Assembly (NCBI RefSeq): GCF_030732095.1 | Contig: NZ_JAVAMQ010000021.1 | Location: forward strand, 1 to 48,947 | Source: Paracoccus spongiarum | GTDB taxonomy: Bacteria > Pseudomonadota > Alphaproteobacteria > Rhodobacterales > Rhodobacteraceae | Direction: 5' to 3' | Length of the DNA: 48,947 nucleotides | In this document: piece after piece, positions 17,647 to 25,717 of the stretch | Numbering within the stretch: the first letter of the stretch is position 1 | Layout: each line of letters begins with the position of its first letter | The notes under the pieces: model-generated | What the model saw: only the letters and a program-made list of their open reading frames with translations | Told to the model about the DNA's origin: nothing | Database searches by the model: none | Position numbers and translations under genes: made by a program

Positions 17647-18414
17647 TCACCGCGCGCCGACCAACCCCGCGCCCCAGAGGATCAGATTGCCGGCGATTGC
17701 GACGAGAACCACGGGCGACAGGCTCCGGTCATCGTCGCAGGCGTGCGCGCGGCGCAGAGGCGTCTCGGCTTGATTATCGGACCGGGGAACCTCCACTCGG
17801 GATGTCTGAGGGTCAGGCCGGCCTCTGGCCGGGCAGCAGGGAAGGCCTGGGAGCCGCACCGAACGGGCGGCGCAGGACCGATCGGCGCGCGGTTTGCGAC
17901 TGCAGGCAGTCGCGCAGTTCCTTGCCCCCGCCCGCCGGCCATAGCCCGAGGCGGCGGCGATGTGCCCGTCGTGGACGATGTCATGCAACCCCGCGCCCCA
18001 CATCTGCGCGTCCTGACGGGCCCGGTCGAAAGGCATCCACGGGTCGTTGCGGCTGGCCACGACGATGGCGCGCATGTCGACACGCTGGCGGCGCAGCGTG
18101 CCAAAGCGGGGTGTCCGCTCGGCTGTCGTCGGATCCGCCGGCGCGACCGGCAGGGGGGCACGCATCCGCAGCCACGGCCGGCGGGCCAGCAGATGCGCGA
18201 TGGTGACGCGGCCAGGTGAATGGCCCAGCAGGATCGTGTCGGGGTGCGCCATGATGTGAACAGCCAGAGCGGCCTTCCACACCGCGGGGAGCGGACGGGC
18301 GGTGTCGGCGATGGCCAGCAGCATTGCATTCGGGTCGGTGCGCGCCCACCAGTCCTGCCGGCGGGGCGCAGGCGAGCCGTCTAGGCCGGGGACGATCGGG
18401 CTCCTGGTCGTCAC
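17647..18414 (-). pseudogene. RBBP9/YdeN-like serine hydrolase with shifted C-terminus
   Basis: From the GTG at 18414 (GAAAGAGAG upstream) the frame gives SPIVPGLDGSP and DWWARTDPNAML, typical of RBBP9/YdeN alpha/beta hydrolases. The nucleophile elbow is GHSPG near residue 80. An Asp in ASRNDPWM and a His in DGHIAAASGYG complete the catalytic triad. Just after SGYG the expected end (GKELRDCLQSQTAR) is in another frame, while the open frame runs on to 17647 with unrelated, partly hydrophobic sequence. A small indel in the G-rich stretch near 17930 explains this. The core is complete, so residual activity is possible, but the tail is abnormal. It lies next to the broken FAD protein. Confidence 0.65.
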
Positions 18415-18495
18415 GCTCTCTTTCGATCCTCCAGAACACGACAGTCTTGTCGTGCATCGCGGTTCCAAAGCGGGCGCCCGAAGGAGAACCGAGTA

Positions 18496-18978
18496 CTACC
18501 GGTCGCGTGTGTTCACAGGGTAGGCGGTCGTGTGGCGCAGCCGTTCCATCGCGAAATGCGAGGTGAGGTTCTTGATCGCCACGGCGTCGGTCAGCGCCTT
18601 GTAGAAGCGGTCATAGGCGGCCATGTCGGGCACCGCGACCCGCAGGAGATAATCGATGTCTCCGGCCATGCGCCAAGCCTCCATGACCTCGGGAAGGATG
18701 TCGATGGCCCGGGCAAAGTCCATGCGCCAATCTGCGCCATGATCGGGCGCCTCGATCCCGACGAAGACCGTCAGCCCGAAACCCAACATCGCCGGATCGG
18801 CCAGCGCCACCCGGCCGGTCAGAACGCCGTTGGCCTCCAGCTTCTGGATGCGCTTCCAGCAGGGGGTCTGAGACAGGCCGACCCTGTCTGCGATCTGCGT
18901 GATCGGAGTGGTGGCGTCAGCCATCAGCGCCGCGACGATCTTGCGGTCGATCAGGTCCAGGGGTGGATTCCGGCTCAT
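18496..18978 (-). CDS. Lrp/AsnC-family transcriptional regulator
   Basis: A 160-residue Lrp/AsnC protein. The helix-turn-helix covers LDLIDRKIVAALMADATTP and VGLSQTPCWKRIQKLEANGV (residues 7-50). The RAM effector domain covers the rest, with MEAWRMAGDIDYLLRVAVPD carrying the turn that binds amino acids. Such regulators form octamers that sense an amino acid. I chose the ATG at 18978 because AAAGGAA precedes it and the family start (residues before DxxDxxIL) fits; an open frame extends to 19125. It is divergent from the Rrf2 gene across a 191-bp AT-rich gap. No target gene is adjacent on its own strand except the broken hydrolase. Confidence 0.92.
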   Translation of the reverse strand: MSRNPPLDLIDRKIVAALMADATTPITQIADRVGLSQTPCWKRIQKLEANGVLTGRVALADPAMLGFGLTVFVGIEAPDHGADWRMDFARAIDILPEVMEAWRMAGDIDYLLRVAVPDMAAYDRFYKALTDAVAIKNLTSHFAMERLRHTTAYPVNTRDR

Positions 18979-19169
18979 CTGGCGATTCCTTTCGGGGCCA
19001 GCATGCCGCAATATTACATAAAATCTAGTGTTATTATCGTTATTACGGCGCGCGACTGCGTGCGGACAACAAAGCCGGGCAAAACCCCCGCCGCGTGGTC
19101 GTCTTTTCTTTTCGCAGCGTCTCAATCCCCTTATATCCGACGAACACCAGCGAGTCCGAGGGCACGGCC
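18979..19169. promoter_or_regulatory. AT-rich divergent control region (lrp-like / rrf2)
   Basis: The gap contains a conspicuously AT-rich stretch at 19008-19046 within otherwise GC-rich DNA. It lies about 30-70 bp upstream of the Lrp start, where promoter and Lrp-type operator sites are expected. No clear -35/-10 pair stands out. Confidence 0.4.
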
Positions 19170-19622
19170 ATGATCACGCAAAAGATGAAATACGCGCTGA
19201 AGGCCTTGCTGGTTTTGGGTGACGAGGCGCGCCGCGACCGCCCCGAGGCACTGACCATAGAGGTGATCGCCCGGCGGTCCGGCACCCCAAAGCGGTTCCT
19301 CGAGCAGATCCTGCTGGAGGTGCGCAATGCCGGCGTTGTGGCCTCGATCCGGGGGCGCTCGGGGGGGTATACCCTGATCAAGCGCCCCGAGGACGTGTCG
19401 ATCTCCGAGTTGTTGCGGCTGATCGACGGGCCGATCGCGCCCTTGCCCTGCCTGTCCCGCCGTGCCTATCAGCGCTGCGAGGATTGCACCGACGAGGCCA
19501 GCTGCCGGTTGCGGCGCGTATTCTCGGAGGTGTTCTGGTCGTATCTGATCCTGATCGAATCGCTGAGCCTGGCTGACATGCTCGGGTCGAAGGCGGTCGC
19601 GTCCCAGGTCACCGGCACCTGA
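19170..19622 (+). CDS. Rrf2-family transcriptional regulator
   Basis: A 150-residue Rrf2 protein. The winged helix covers MITQKMKYALKALLVL through EVIARRSGTPKRFLEQILLEVRNAG and SIRGRSGGYTL (residues 1-70). A Cys-rich segment, PCLSRRAYQRCEDCTDEASC, has four Cys near residues 91-109. IscR and NsrR ligate an iron-sulfur cluster with three Cys at C-X5-C-X5/7-C; the spacing here differs (8, 2 and 5 residues between), so cluster binding is possible but not assured. The ATG at 19170 gives the family start; the frame opens earlier at 19095. It precedes two micro-proteins and a sulfate importer, which suggests it controls sulfur uptake, as CymR-type Rrf2 proteins do elsewhere. Confidence 0.9.
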   Translation: MITQKMKYALKALLVLGDEARRDRPEALTIEVIARRSGTPKRFLEQILLEVRNAGVVASIRGRSGGYTLIKRPEDVSISELLRLIDGPIAPLPCLSRRAYQRCEDCTDEASCRLRRVFSEVFWSYLILIESLSLADMLGSKAVASQVTGT

Positions 19623-19623
19623 T

Positions 19624-19656
19624 CGTGGCCGTGTCTCAAGACGTCTGACGGCCACG
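19624..19656 (+). terminator. hairpin after the Rrf2 gene
   Basis: CGTGGCCGT (19624-19632) and ACGGCCACG (19648-19656) form a perfect 9-bp stem 1 bp after the stop codon, with a 15-nt loop that can itself fold. No T-run follows, so it may be a Rho-assisted or RNA-stabilising stem instead of an intrinsic terminator. Confidence 0.45.
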
Positions 19657-19806
19657 AATCCCTGATCTTGCAGGACCCGGCAGCTCTGGCCCGGACGGCG
19701 CCGCGCCTGTGCCTGCCGGACCCTGATGGACCCGTGCCTGCCGGGGCGATGGCGACAAGGAGAATGATCTTCTCTTCGGGCGACTAAATCAGCCGGTTCA
19801 TTTCTC

Positions 19807-19836
19807 TTGCTAAACACGACTTTCCCTGTCGATATT
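19807..19836 (+). promoter_or_regulatory. candidate promoter for the cys operon
   Basis: TTGCTA (19807-19812) and GATATT (19831-19836) with an 18-nt spacer lie 42 bp before the first micro-protein gene, in the only AT-rich part of the 256-bp gap after the Rrf2 gene. CGAC (19817-19820) and GTCG (19828-19831) form a small inverted repeat inside the spacer. The hexamers match the consensus only partly. The rest of the gap shows nothing else recognisable. Confidence 0.3.
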
Positions 19837-19878
19837 AAGTTATTGAGACCCTCCATCGGCATCAGGGAAGGACGACCG

Positions 19879-20097
19879 ATGAGCCCCAACCACAGCGGCA
19901 CGATCTCTCCGCGGACCCGCCCACCACTCTGCGCCATCACCCTGATCGACCGGCGAACCGGCCGCCCGCACCGGGTAAACGGCGCGGCGCTCGTCCTGCT
20001 CAGCCGCGACCCCGACATGGCCGCCCTTGAATTGCTGGCCGGACGCGACACCCGGATCTGGGATGCCCGCATCCAGCCGCTGCCCCCCACCGACTGA
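19879..20097 (+). CDS. small conserved-looking protein of unknown function (72 aa)
   Basis: A 72-residue reading frame with AAGGA 8 nt before the ATG. No signal peptide or membrane segment is visible. The middle (ITLIDRRTGRPHRVNGAALV, then LLSRDPDMAALELLAGRD) looks like a folded alpha/beta unit, with a basic first part and an acidic second part, and ends IWDARIQPLPPTD. I do not recognise a named family. It is 37 bp upstream of another micro-protein and about 220 bp upstream of the sulfate-binding protein gene, all in one direction, so it probably belongs to the sulfate-uptake operon. It could be an accessory or regulatory peptide of sulfur starvation; that is only inference. Confidence 0.6.
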   Translation: MSPNHSGTISPRTRPPLCAITLIDRRTGRPHRVNGAALVLLSRDPDMAALELLAGRDTRIWDARIQPLPPTD

Positions 20098-20134
20098 CCA
20101 TCCCAGCCCACACCCCACCCGACAGGAGACCGCC

Positions 20135-20281
20135 ATGTTCGCCACCATCAAGACCGGCTCTCACAGTAGCGCCCAGGGACTTCGCATCCTCCAGCATGCC
20201 GACGGGCGCGTCACCATCTCGACCGGGCGCGGCACGCTGACCGGCTTTCCGGTCGGCCACATGCTGCCCATGGGCGTCTGA
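20135..20281 (+). CDS. 48-residue micro-protein upstream of the sulfate importer
   Basis: A 48-residue frame preceded by CAGGAGA at good distance from the ATG. The sequence is Gly/Thr/Ser-rich with a central LRILQHADGRVTISTGRGTL, which looks like a beta-hairpin, and ends FPVGHMLPMGV. It has no Cys, so it is not a cysteine attenuator leader. No family is recognised. It sits 39 bp before the sulfate-binding protein start and may be a translated leader or a real small protein; the clear ribosome site favours translation. Confidence 0.55.
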   Translation: MFATIKTGSHSSAQGLRILQHADGRVTISTGRGTLTGFPVGHMLPMGV

Positions 20282-20320
20282 AGGCCCGCTTTCCCTGATC
20301 GAACCGCTACGAGGCCCGCA

Positions 20321-21298
20321 ATGTTTCTTCGTACCACCGCGCTTGCCCTGCTGACGCTGGCCCCCGCCGCACATGCGGAAAGCCTGCTGAATGTCAGCTA
20401 CGACCCCACCCGCGAGTTGTATCGCGAGTTCAATGAGGCCTTTGCCGCCCATTGGCAGGCCCAAGGCAATGATGCTCCGACCATCGAGACCAGCCATGGC
20501 GGGTCGGGCGCGCAAGCGCGGTCGGTGATCGACGGGCTGAACGCGCAGGTGGTGACGCTGGCGCTGGCCTCCGACATCGACCAGATCGCGGCCAGCAGCG
20601 GCAAGTTGCCCGAGAACTGGCAGACCCTGCTGCCGCACAATTCCAGCCCCTACACGTCGACCATCGTGTTCCTGGTCCGCGACGGCAACCCCAAGGGTAT
20701 CAGGGACTGGGGCGATCTGGTCGCCGCCGGGGTCGAGGTCATCACGCCCAACCCCAAGACATCGGGTGGGGCGCGCTGGAACTATCTGGCCGCCTGGGCC
20801 TGGGCCGAGGCAAATGATCGTGACCCGGCCGAGTTCGTCGGCCAGATTTTCGCCAACGTTCCGGTCCTGGACACCGGCGCGCGCGGCGCAACGACAACCT
20901 TTGCGCAGCGCGGCATCGGCGACGTGCTGCTGGCCTGGGAGAACGAGGCCTATCTGGCGCTGGCCGAACTCGGCGAGGATCAGTTCGACATCGTCGCCCC
21001 CAGCCTGTCGATCCTGGCCGAGCCGCCGGTCGCCCTGGTCGAGGGCAATATCGCCAACGAGGGCCAGCGCGCGCTGGCCAGCGCCTATCTGGACTTTCTC
21101 TACAGTCCGGAGGGTCAGGCCCTGGCCTTCAAGCACTATTATCGCGCATGGGACGCCAGCGCCGCCGACCCCGAGGACGTCGAACGCTTCCCTGAACTGG
21201 ATCTGGTCAGCATCGACGATCTGGGCGGATGGGCGCAGCTGCAGCCGAAGCATTTCGGCGATGGCGGGATCTTTGACCAGATCTATGTCCCCCGCTGA
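20321..21298 (+). CDS. sulfate/thiosulfate ABC transporter substrate-binding protein
   Basis: A 325-residue periplasmic protein with a signal peptide (MFLRTTALALLTLAPAAHA, cleavage before ESL). The mature start LLNVSYDPTRELYREFNEAF and the segments SHGGSGAQARSVIDGL, VVTLALASDIDQIA and NPKTSGGARWNYLAAW are the anion-binding signatures of the Sbp/CysP family. Length fits (about 330-340). It captures sulfate or thiosulfate for CysTWA; Sbp and CysP cannot be told apart by eye, so no symbol is given. It is the first transporter gene, 3 bp before cysT. Confidence 0.94.
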   Translation: MFLRTTALALLTLAPAAHAESLLNVSYDPTRELYREFNEAFAAHWQAQGNDAPTIETSHGGSGAQARSVIDGLNAQVVTLALASDIDQIAASSGKLPENWQTLLPHNSSPYTSTIVFLVRDGNPKGIRDWGDLVAAGVEVITPNPKTSGGARWNYLAAWAWAEANDRDPAEFVGQIFANVPVLDTGARGATTTFAQRGIGDVLLAWENEAYLALAELGEDQFDIVAPSLSILAEPPVALVEGNIANEGQRALASAYLDFLYSPEGQALAFKHYYRAWDASAADPEDVERFPELDLVSIDDLGGWAQLQPKHFGDGGIFDQIYVPR

Positions 21299-21301
21299 TC
21301 C

Positions 21302-22138
21302 ATGCGCGCTCCCCTGATCCAGCGAACCCCCATGCCCGGTCTCGGCCTTTCGGCCGGGATCACCTTCGCCATGCTGACGCTGGTTGTTGCGCTGCCCATC
21401 GGCGCACTTCTGTGGCAGGGCGCCGAATTTGGCGCCTTCGGCATCTGGGCCACGATCAACCGCGACCGGGTCCGGGCGGCGCTGTGGCTGTCATTCCGGC
21501 TGTCCTTTCTGGCTGCCTGCTTCAATCTGGTGTTCGGGGTGATCCTGGCCTGGGTGCTGGTACGCTATCGCTTTCCGGGACGGCGCATCTTGGATGCGGC
21601 GGTCGACCTGCCCTTCGCGCTGCCCACCGCCGTCGCAGGAATCGCGCTGACCGCGCTTTATGCCCCGAACGGGGTGCTGGGCGGCCTGACCAGCCAGATC
21701 GGCTGGCAGGTGGCCTACACGCCATGGGGCATCTGGCTGGCCCTCGTCTTCGTGGGCCTGCCCTTCGTGACCCGCACCGTCCAGCCGGTGATCGATGAGA
21801 TCGAGCCCGAGGTCGAAGAGGCTTCCGCCACCCTGGGTGCCTCGCGTTGGCACGCCCTGCGTCACGTGATCGCGCCGATGCTCATGCCCGCAGCCCTGAC
21901 CGGCTTCGCGCTGTCGCTGGCTCGTGCCGTCGGCGAATACGGGTCGGTGATCTTCATCGCCGGCAACATCCCGTTGCGCACCGAAATCGCCCCCCTGCTG
22001 ATCGTCATCCAACTGGAGGAATACAACTATGGCGCCGCCGGGGCCATTGGCCTCGCGATGCTGGCCATCAGTTTCACGATGCTGCTGACGATCAACCTCA
22101 TCCAGATCTGGTCACGCCGGAGGATCGGTCATGTCTGA
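21302..22138 (+). CDS. cysT: sulfate/thiosulfate ABC transporter permease CysT (CysU)
   Basis: A 278-residue inner-membrane protein with six hydrophobic segments. The permease EAA-loop, EVEEASATLGASRWHALRHV, which contacts the ATPase, is near residues 165-185. Other typical parts are AAVDLPFALPTAVAGIALTA and ARAVGEYGSVIFIAGN. It pairs with CysW to form the channel. The start at 21302 is 3 bp after the binding-protein stop, and its end overlaps cysW by 8 nt. Confidence 0.94.
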   Translation: MRAPLIQRTPMPGLGLSAGITFAMLTLVVALPIGALLWQGAEFGAFGIWATINRDRVRAALWLSFRLSFLAACFNLVFGVILAWVLVRYRFPGRRILDAAVDLPFALPTAVAGIALTALYAPNGVLGGLTSQIGWQVAYTPWGIWLALVFVGLPFVTRTVQPVIDEIEPEVEEASATLGASRWHALRHVIAPMLMPAALTGFALSLARAVGEYGSVIFIAGNIPLRTEIAPLLIVIQLEEYNYGAAGAIGLAMLAISFTMLLTINLIQIWSRRRIGHV

Positions 22139-23018
22139 CGTCACGCTGCCGACAGGCCCTGCCCGCAGGCCCGCGCGCTACCGGTCCGCCACCGCGGAAC
22201 CGCCCGCCGCCCGGCTGACTCTGATCGCGGTCGCGGTTGGCGGGCTGGGGCTGCTGGTGGGCGCGCCTCTGCTCATCGTCTTCGCCGAGGCACTGGTCGG
22301 CGGATGGGCCGCAGCCGTCACCAGCCTGGCCAGCCGGGATGCGCAGTCGGCCATCCGGCTGACGCTGCTGATCACCGCCATCGCGGTTCCGATGAACGCG
22401 GTCTTCGGGATCGCGGCGGCCTGGTTCATCACCAAGTTCGACTTTCGCGGCAAGGCCTTCCTGATCACGCTGATCGACCTGCCCTTCAGCATCAGCCCGG
22501 TAGTGGCGGGCCTGTGCATCGTCTTGCTGTTCGGGGCCAATTCCGCCCTGGGCAGCTGGCTGGGGGGCAACGGCTACTCCATCGTCTTTGCAGTGCCCGG
22601 CATCGTGCTGGCCACCGTCTTCGTGACATTCCCGTTCGTGGCGCGCGAACTGATCCCCGTCATGATCGAACAGGGCCACGCCGAGGAAGAGGCCGCGCTG
22701 ACCCTTGGGGCGTCCGGATGGCGAACCTTCCGCACCGTGACGCTGCCCAACATCCGGTGGGCGCTGCTTTACGGCACGCTGCTGTGCACTGCCCGCGCGA
22801 TGGGCGAATTCGGCGCGGTCGCGGTCGTGTCTGGCAAGATCCGCGGCCAGACCGCGACCATGCCGATCACCATCGAGATGTTCTACAACGAGTACCTGTC
22901 GGTCGCCGCCTTTTCGATGGCGGCGTTGCTGACGGGGTTCGCACTTCTGACGCTGATGCTGAAGACCGCGCTGGAACTGCGCCATGCAGACGCGCTGTCG
23001 GCCACCCGCCGCCATTAG
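22131..23018 (+). CDS. cysW: sulfate/thiosulfate ABC transporter permease CysW
   Basis: A 295-residue permease with a polar N-terminal 25 residues and six membrane segments. The EAA loop [20 protein letters not shown] is near residues 183-200. [20 protein letters not shown] and [20 protein letters not shown] are characteristic of CysW. The 8-nt overlap with cysT points to coupled translation of the heterodimer. Confidence 0.94.
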   Translation: MSDVTLPTGPARRPARYRSATAEPPAARLTLIAVAVGGLGLLVGAPLLIVFAEALVGGWAAAVTSLASRDAQSAIRLTLLITAIAVPMNAVFGIAAAWFITKFDFRGKAFLITLIDLPFSISPVVAGLCIVLLFGANSALGSWLGGNGYSIVFAVPGIVLATVFVTFPFVARELIPVMIEQGHAEEEAALTLGASGWRTFRTVTLPNIRWALLYGTLLCTARAMGEFGAVAVVSGKIRGQTATMPITIEMFYNEYLSVAAFSMAALLTGFALLTLMLKTALELRHADALSATRRH

Positions 23019-23031
23019 AGAGGGACACCCC

Positions 23032-23751
23032 ATGCACATCCAGATCGACGAGATCGCCAAGGACTTCGGGACCACCACCGCGCTGCATCCGGTATCGCTG
23101 TCCATCCCCTCGGGGGCGCTGGTGGCGCTGCTGGGGCCATCCGGCTCGGGCAAGACCACGTTGCTGCGCATTCTCGGGGGGCTCGAGCTTCGGACCTCGG
23201 GGCGCGTGATGTTCAACGGCCAGGATGCGACCGGCCTGCTGGTGCAGGAACGTCGCGCGGGATTTGTCTTCCAATCCTATGCCCTGTTCCGCCACATGAC
23301 CGTGTTCGAGAACATCGCCTATGGTCTTCGCGCCCGCCCGCGCGCCAACCGCCCGCCCAAGGCCGAGATCGAGCGCCGTGTCCTCAGGCTCCTCGACCTG
23401 ATCCAGTTGCCCCAGATCGCCGCCCGTTACCCGACCCAGCTGTCGGGGGGCCAGCGTCAGCGGGTCGCCCTGGCCCGCGCGCTGGCGATCGAGCCGCGGA
23501 TGCTGCTTCTGGACGAGCCCTTCGGCGCGCTGGACGCGAAAGTCCGAAAGGAGCTGTGTCAGGGCCTGCGGAACATCCACGACGAGACCGGCCTGACCAC
23601 CGTCTTCGTGACCCACGATCAGGAGGAGGGGGTGGAACTGGCCGACCTGGTCGTCGTCATGTCGATGGGCCGAATCGAGCAGATCGGCAAACCCGCCGAC
23701 ATCCGTGCCCGGCCTGCAACGGCATTCGTCCGCGATTTCATCAGGGCGTAA
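23032..23751 (+). CDS. cysA: sulfate/thiosulfate ABC transporter ATPase CysA, short form
   Basis: A 239-residue ABC ATPase. Walker A is GPSGSGKTT (residues 36-44), the Q-loop [18 protein letters not shown], the signature LSGGQRQRV, Walker [13 protein letters not shown] and the H-switch FVTHDQEEG. Start chosen at the ATG 23032 after AGAGAGGGACA; an earlier in-frame ATG at 22984 lies inside cysW. CysA is usually about 340-360 residues with a C-terminal TOBE-like regulatory domain. Here the frame stops after [13 protein letters not shown], so that domain is absent. ATP hydrolysis should be intact; regulation by the tail is lost or done elsewhere. Confidence 0.92.
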   Translation: MHIQIDEIAKDFGTTTALHPVSLSIPSGALVALLGPSGSGKTTLLRILGGLELRTSGRVMFNGQDATGLLVQERRAGFVFQSYALFRHMTVFENIAYGLRARPRANRPPKAEIERRVLRLLDLIQLPQIAARYPTQLSGGQRQRVALARALAIEPRMLLLDEPFGALDAKVRKELCQGLRNIHDETGLTTVFVTHDQEEGVELADLVVVMSMGRIEQIGKPADIRARPATAFVRDFIRA

Positions 23752-24247
23752 GCGCGGGCGAGAGGCGGCCGCGCTGTCCGGGACCGGGTTCGGAACCGGC
23801 ATCGACTGGCGATCATGTGCGGCCGGGCGCTTCGACACCTCAGCCGGTCCGAAAACCGCATGGACCCGGTCAGGTTCATGGCGGGTCAGACAGCCTCCTG
23901 CGGCCCGCCACAGCAGAGGCCCAGAGGCAGGATCTGCTGTCGGCCCGCCATGGCCCGGCCCATGGCACGCATGTTCCGGGGGCGTCGTCGGCCCAGAATC
24001 CGGAAGCCGACAGCGACCGCTGAGGCTCGGGGTCCGATAGAATTGGGCGAACGCGAGACCGACATCGCGCACGGCCATCCTCGCGACGCTGCAAGAGCGC
24101 GTACCATGCAACGCTCTGTCGGTCCCCAAGACCCGAGGAGGACGTCATGGCACGAGACCGGGGGGTGCGGACTGCGATTTGCGCCCCCCGGGAAGGGACA
24201 GGCGCGCGACACGGCCCAGCGGCGACCCAGCCGCAGGTCGGCGCTTC
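23752..24247. other. intergenic without a recognisable gene
   Basis: About 500 bp of GC-rich sequence. GCGCGG (23752-23757) and CCGCGC (23769-23774) form a 6-bp stem right after the cysA stop but without a T-run. Several open frames exist on both strands, but none has a plausible ribosome site together with recognisable protein sequence. It may be decayed coding DNA. Confidence 0.4.
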
Positions 24248-24270
24248 ATTCATGAGCCATGCTTATGAAT
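24248..24270. promoter_or_regulatory. LysR-type T-N11-A box upstream of the amidohydrolase operon
   Basis: ATTCATGAGC (24248-24257) and GCTTATGAAT (24261-24270) form a 10-bp inverted repeat with one mismatch and a 3-nt centre. The outer arms ATTCAT and ATGAAT are separated by exactly 11 nt, the classic LysR-regulator T-N11-A layout. It is followed by an AT-rich stretch to about 24305 that probably holds the promoter, and lies about 80 bp before the amidohydrolase start. The LysR gene at 30401 ends the same gene string. Confidence 0.6.
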
Positions 24271-24350
24271 ACTTTCGAATAATGAATTTGTGAAAACAAA
24301 GCTTCCGTTTCTATCCTCGTCAAGGACGGAGGCGCAGAGGAGGGATCGGG

Positions 24351-25655
24351 ATGCTGCATGACGGGACGAAGGCGGGCCTGCATGGCAAGATCGAAGGGCG
24401 CGCAACGCTGCTGACGGGCGGCCGGGTGATCCGCGATCAGGGCGACGTCGCAGCTGCGGCCATCCTGATCGGTCCGGATGGCCGCATCCGCGACATCGGG
24501 CCGGATCTGTCGGGCGGACCGGCTGCGGATCGGGTCGACCTGAAGGGCCGGCTGATCTCGCCCGGCTTCGTTGACATGCACCAGCATCTCGACAAGACCA
24601 GCGTGCTGCGGTTCGCGCCGAACCCGTCGGGCACGCTGCAGGGCGCGCGCGAGGCGTTCGCCAGATACGCGCGGCAATCGGGGCCCGCGGACATTTCGCG
24701 GCGGGCTGGCCGGACGATGCGGCGCTGCCTGTCGCGGGGCACCACGGCGATCCGCAGCCACGTGAATGTCGACAAGGACGCGGGCTTCAACGGTATCGAG
24801 GCGCTGGCGCAACTGCGCGAGGACTGGCGCGACCGGATGACGCTGCAACTTGTGGCCTTCATGATGGCCCATCCGGGACAGGACTTCGACTGGCTCGACG
24901 CCAATGTCGACGCGGCGGTGGCGCTGGCCGATGTCGTCGGCGGGACCCCGGCGGTCAGCCACGATCCCGCCCGCTACATCGACACGCTTTTTGGCGCCGC
25001 CGCCCGCGCCGGCAAGGCGGTCGATCTGCACCTGGACGAGCACCTGAATCCGGCAGCGACGCATTTCGATACCGCGCTGGACTGCGTCGAACGCTACGGG
25101 ATGCAGGGGCGCACGGTCTTCAGCCACGTGTCGGCCCTCAGTGCGATGCCCGGCGAGGACTTCCGGCGCATCATGGACCGGATGATCCGGCTGGAGGTCG
25201 GGGCCGTGACCCTGCCGGCCGCCAACCTGTATCTGCAGGGCCGCGATCACCCGATCCTGCCGCCGCGGGGACTGACCCGGGTGGCCGAGATGATGCGGGG
25301 CGGCGTGGCCATCGCCACCGCGTCGGACAACATCCAGGACCCCTTCGTGCCGACCGGCAGCGGCGACATGACCGAGATTGCACGCTGGACCTTGCTGGCC
25401 GGGCATCTGCTGGCCAACGAACTTCCGGCGACCCATGCGATGATAACCTCGGTCCCGGCGCGGCTGATGGGCCTGGGGCCGGATCACGGCCTGAAGGCCG
25501 GCGCCTGGGCCGATCTGGTCGTCACCGACTGCGCGGCCGTGGACACGCTGATCGCGGGCGGCGCGGACGACATGCAGGTTTGGTCGAGGGGCCGGCCGGT
25601 ATCGCGGCTGTCCGTCGAACCGGCCGAGACGGAAATCACGGCGGCAGACGCCTGA
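24351..25655 (+). CDS. amidohydrolase, cytosine-deaminase-like
   Basis: A 434-residue metal-dependent hydrolase of the CodA-like group. The N-terminal small beta domain leads into the TIM barrel with the HxH motif MHQHLDKTSVL (near residue 77). Further metal or catalytic residues are in DLHLDEHLNP (near 225), FSHVSALSAM, and the Asp in ATASDNIQDPF (near 330). The spacing of HLDKT, HLDEH and SDNIQDP is that of cytosine deaminases, which convert cytosine to uracil and ammonia; related members act on creatinine, isoguanine or s-triazines. GAGGAGGGA precedes the ATG. It leads an operon with a BMP-type ABC importer, so the imported compound is probably its substrate. Confidence 0.86.
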   Translation: MLHDGTKAGLHGKIEGRATLLTGGRVIRDQGDVAAAAILIGPDGRIRDIGPDLSGGPAADRVDLKGRLISPGFVDMHQHLDKTSVLRFAPNPSGTLQGAREAFARYARQSGPADISRRAGRTMRRCLSRGTTAIRSHVNVDKDAGFNGIEALAQLREDWRDRMTLQLVAFMMAHPGQDFDWLDANVDAAVALADVVGGTPAVSHDPARYIDTLFGAAARAGKAVDLHLDEHLNPAATHFDTALDCVERYGMQGRTVFSHVSALSAMPGEDFRRIMDRMIRLEVGAVTLPAANLYLQGRDHPILPPRGLTRVAEMMRGGVAIATASDNIQDPFVPTGSGDMTEIARWTLLAGHLLANELPATHAMITSVPARLMGLGPDHGLKAGAWADLVVTDCAAVDTLIAGGADDMQVWSRGRPVSRLSVEPAETEITAADA

Positions 25656-25717
25656 GCGACGCCGGGCTCGATCCGGCCCCCATGACCGAGAACTGACACA
25701 ATGGAAGGAGTTGCAGG

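Noticed and set aside
22867..24129. 420-codon minus-strand frame over cysA and the following gap
   Set aside because: Most of it is antisense to cysA and no family motif is present in the remainder.
23815..24255. Frame starting MCGR, which recalls YedK/HMCES proteins
   Set aside because: Only the first four residues fit; none of the later conserved motifs of that family follow and there is no ribosome site.
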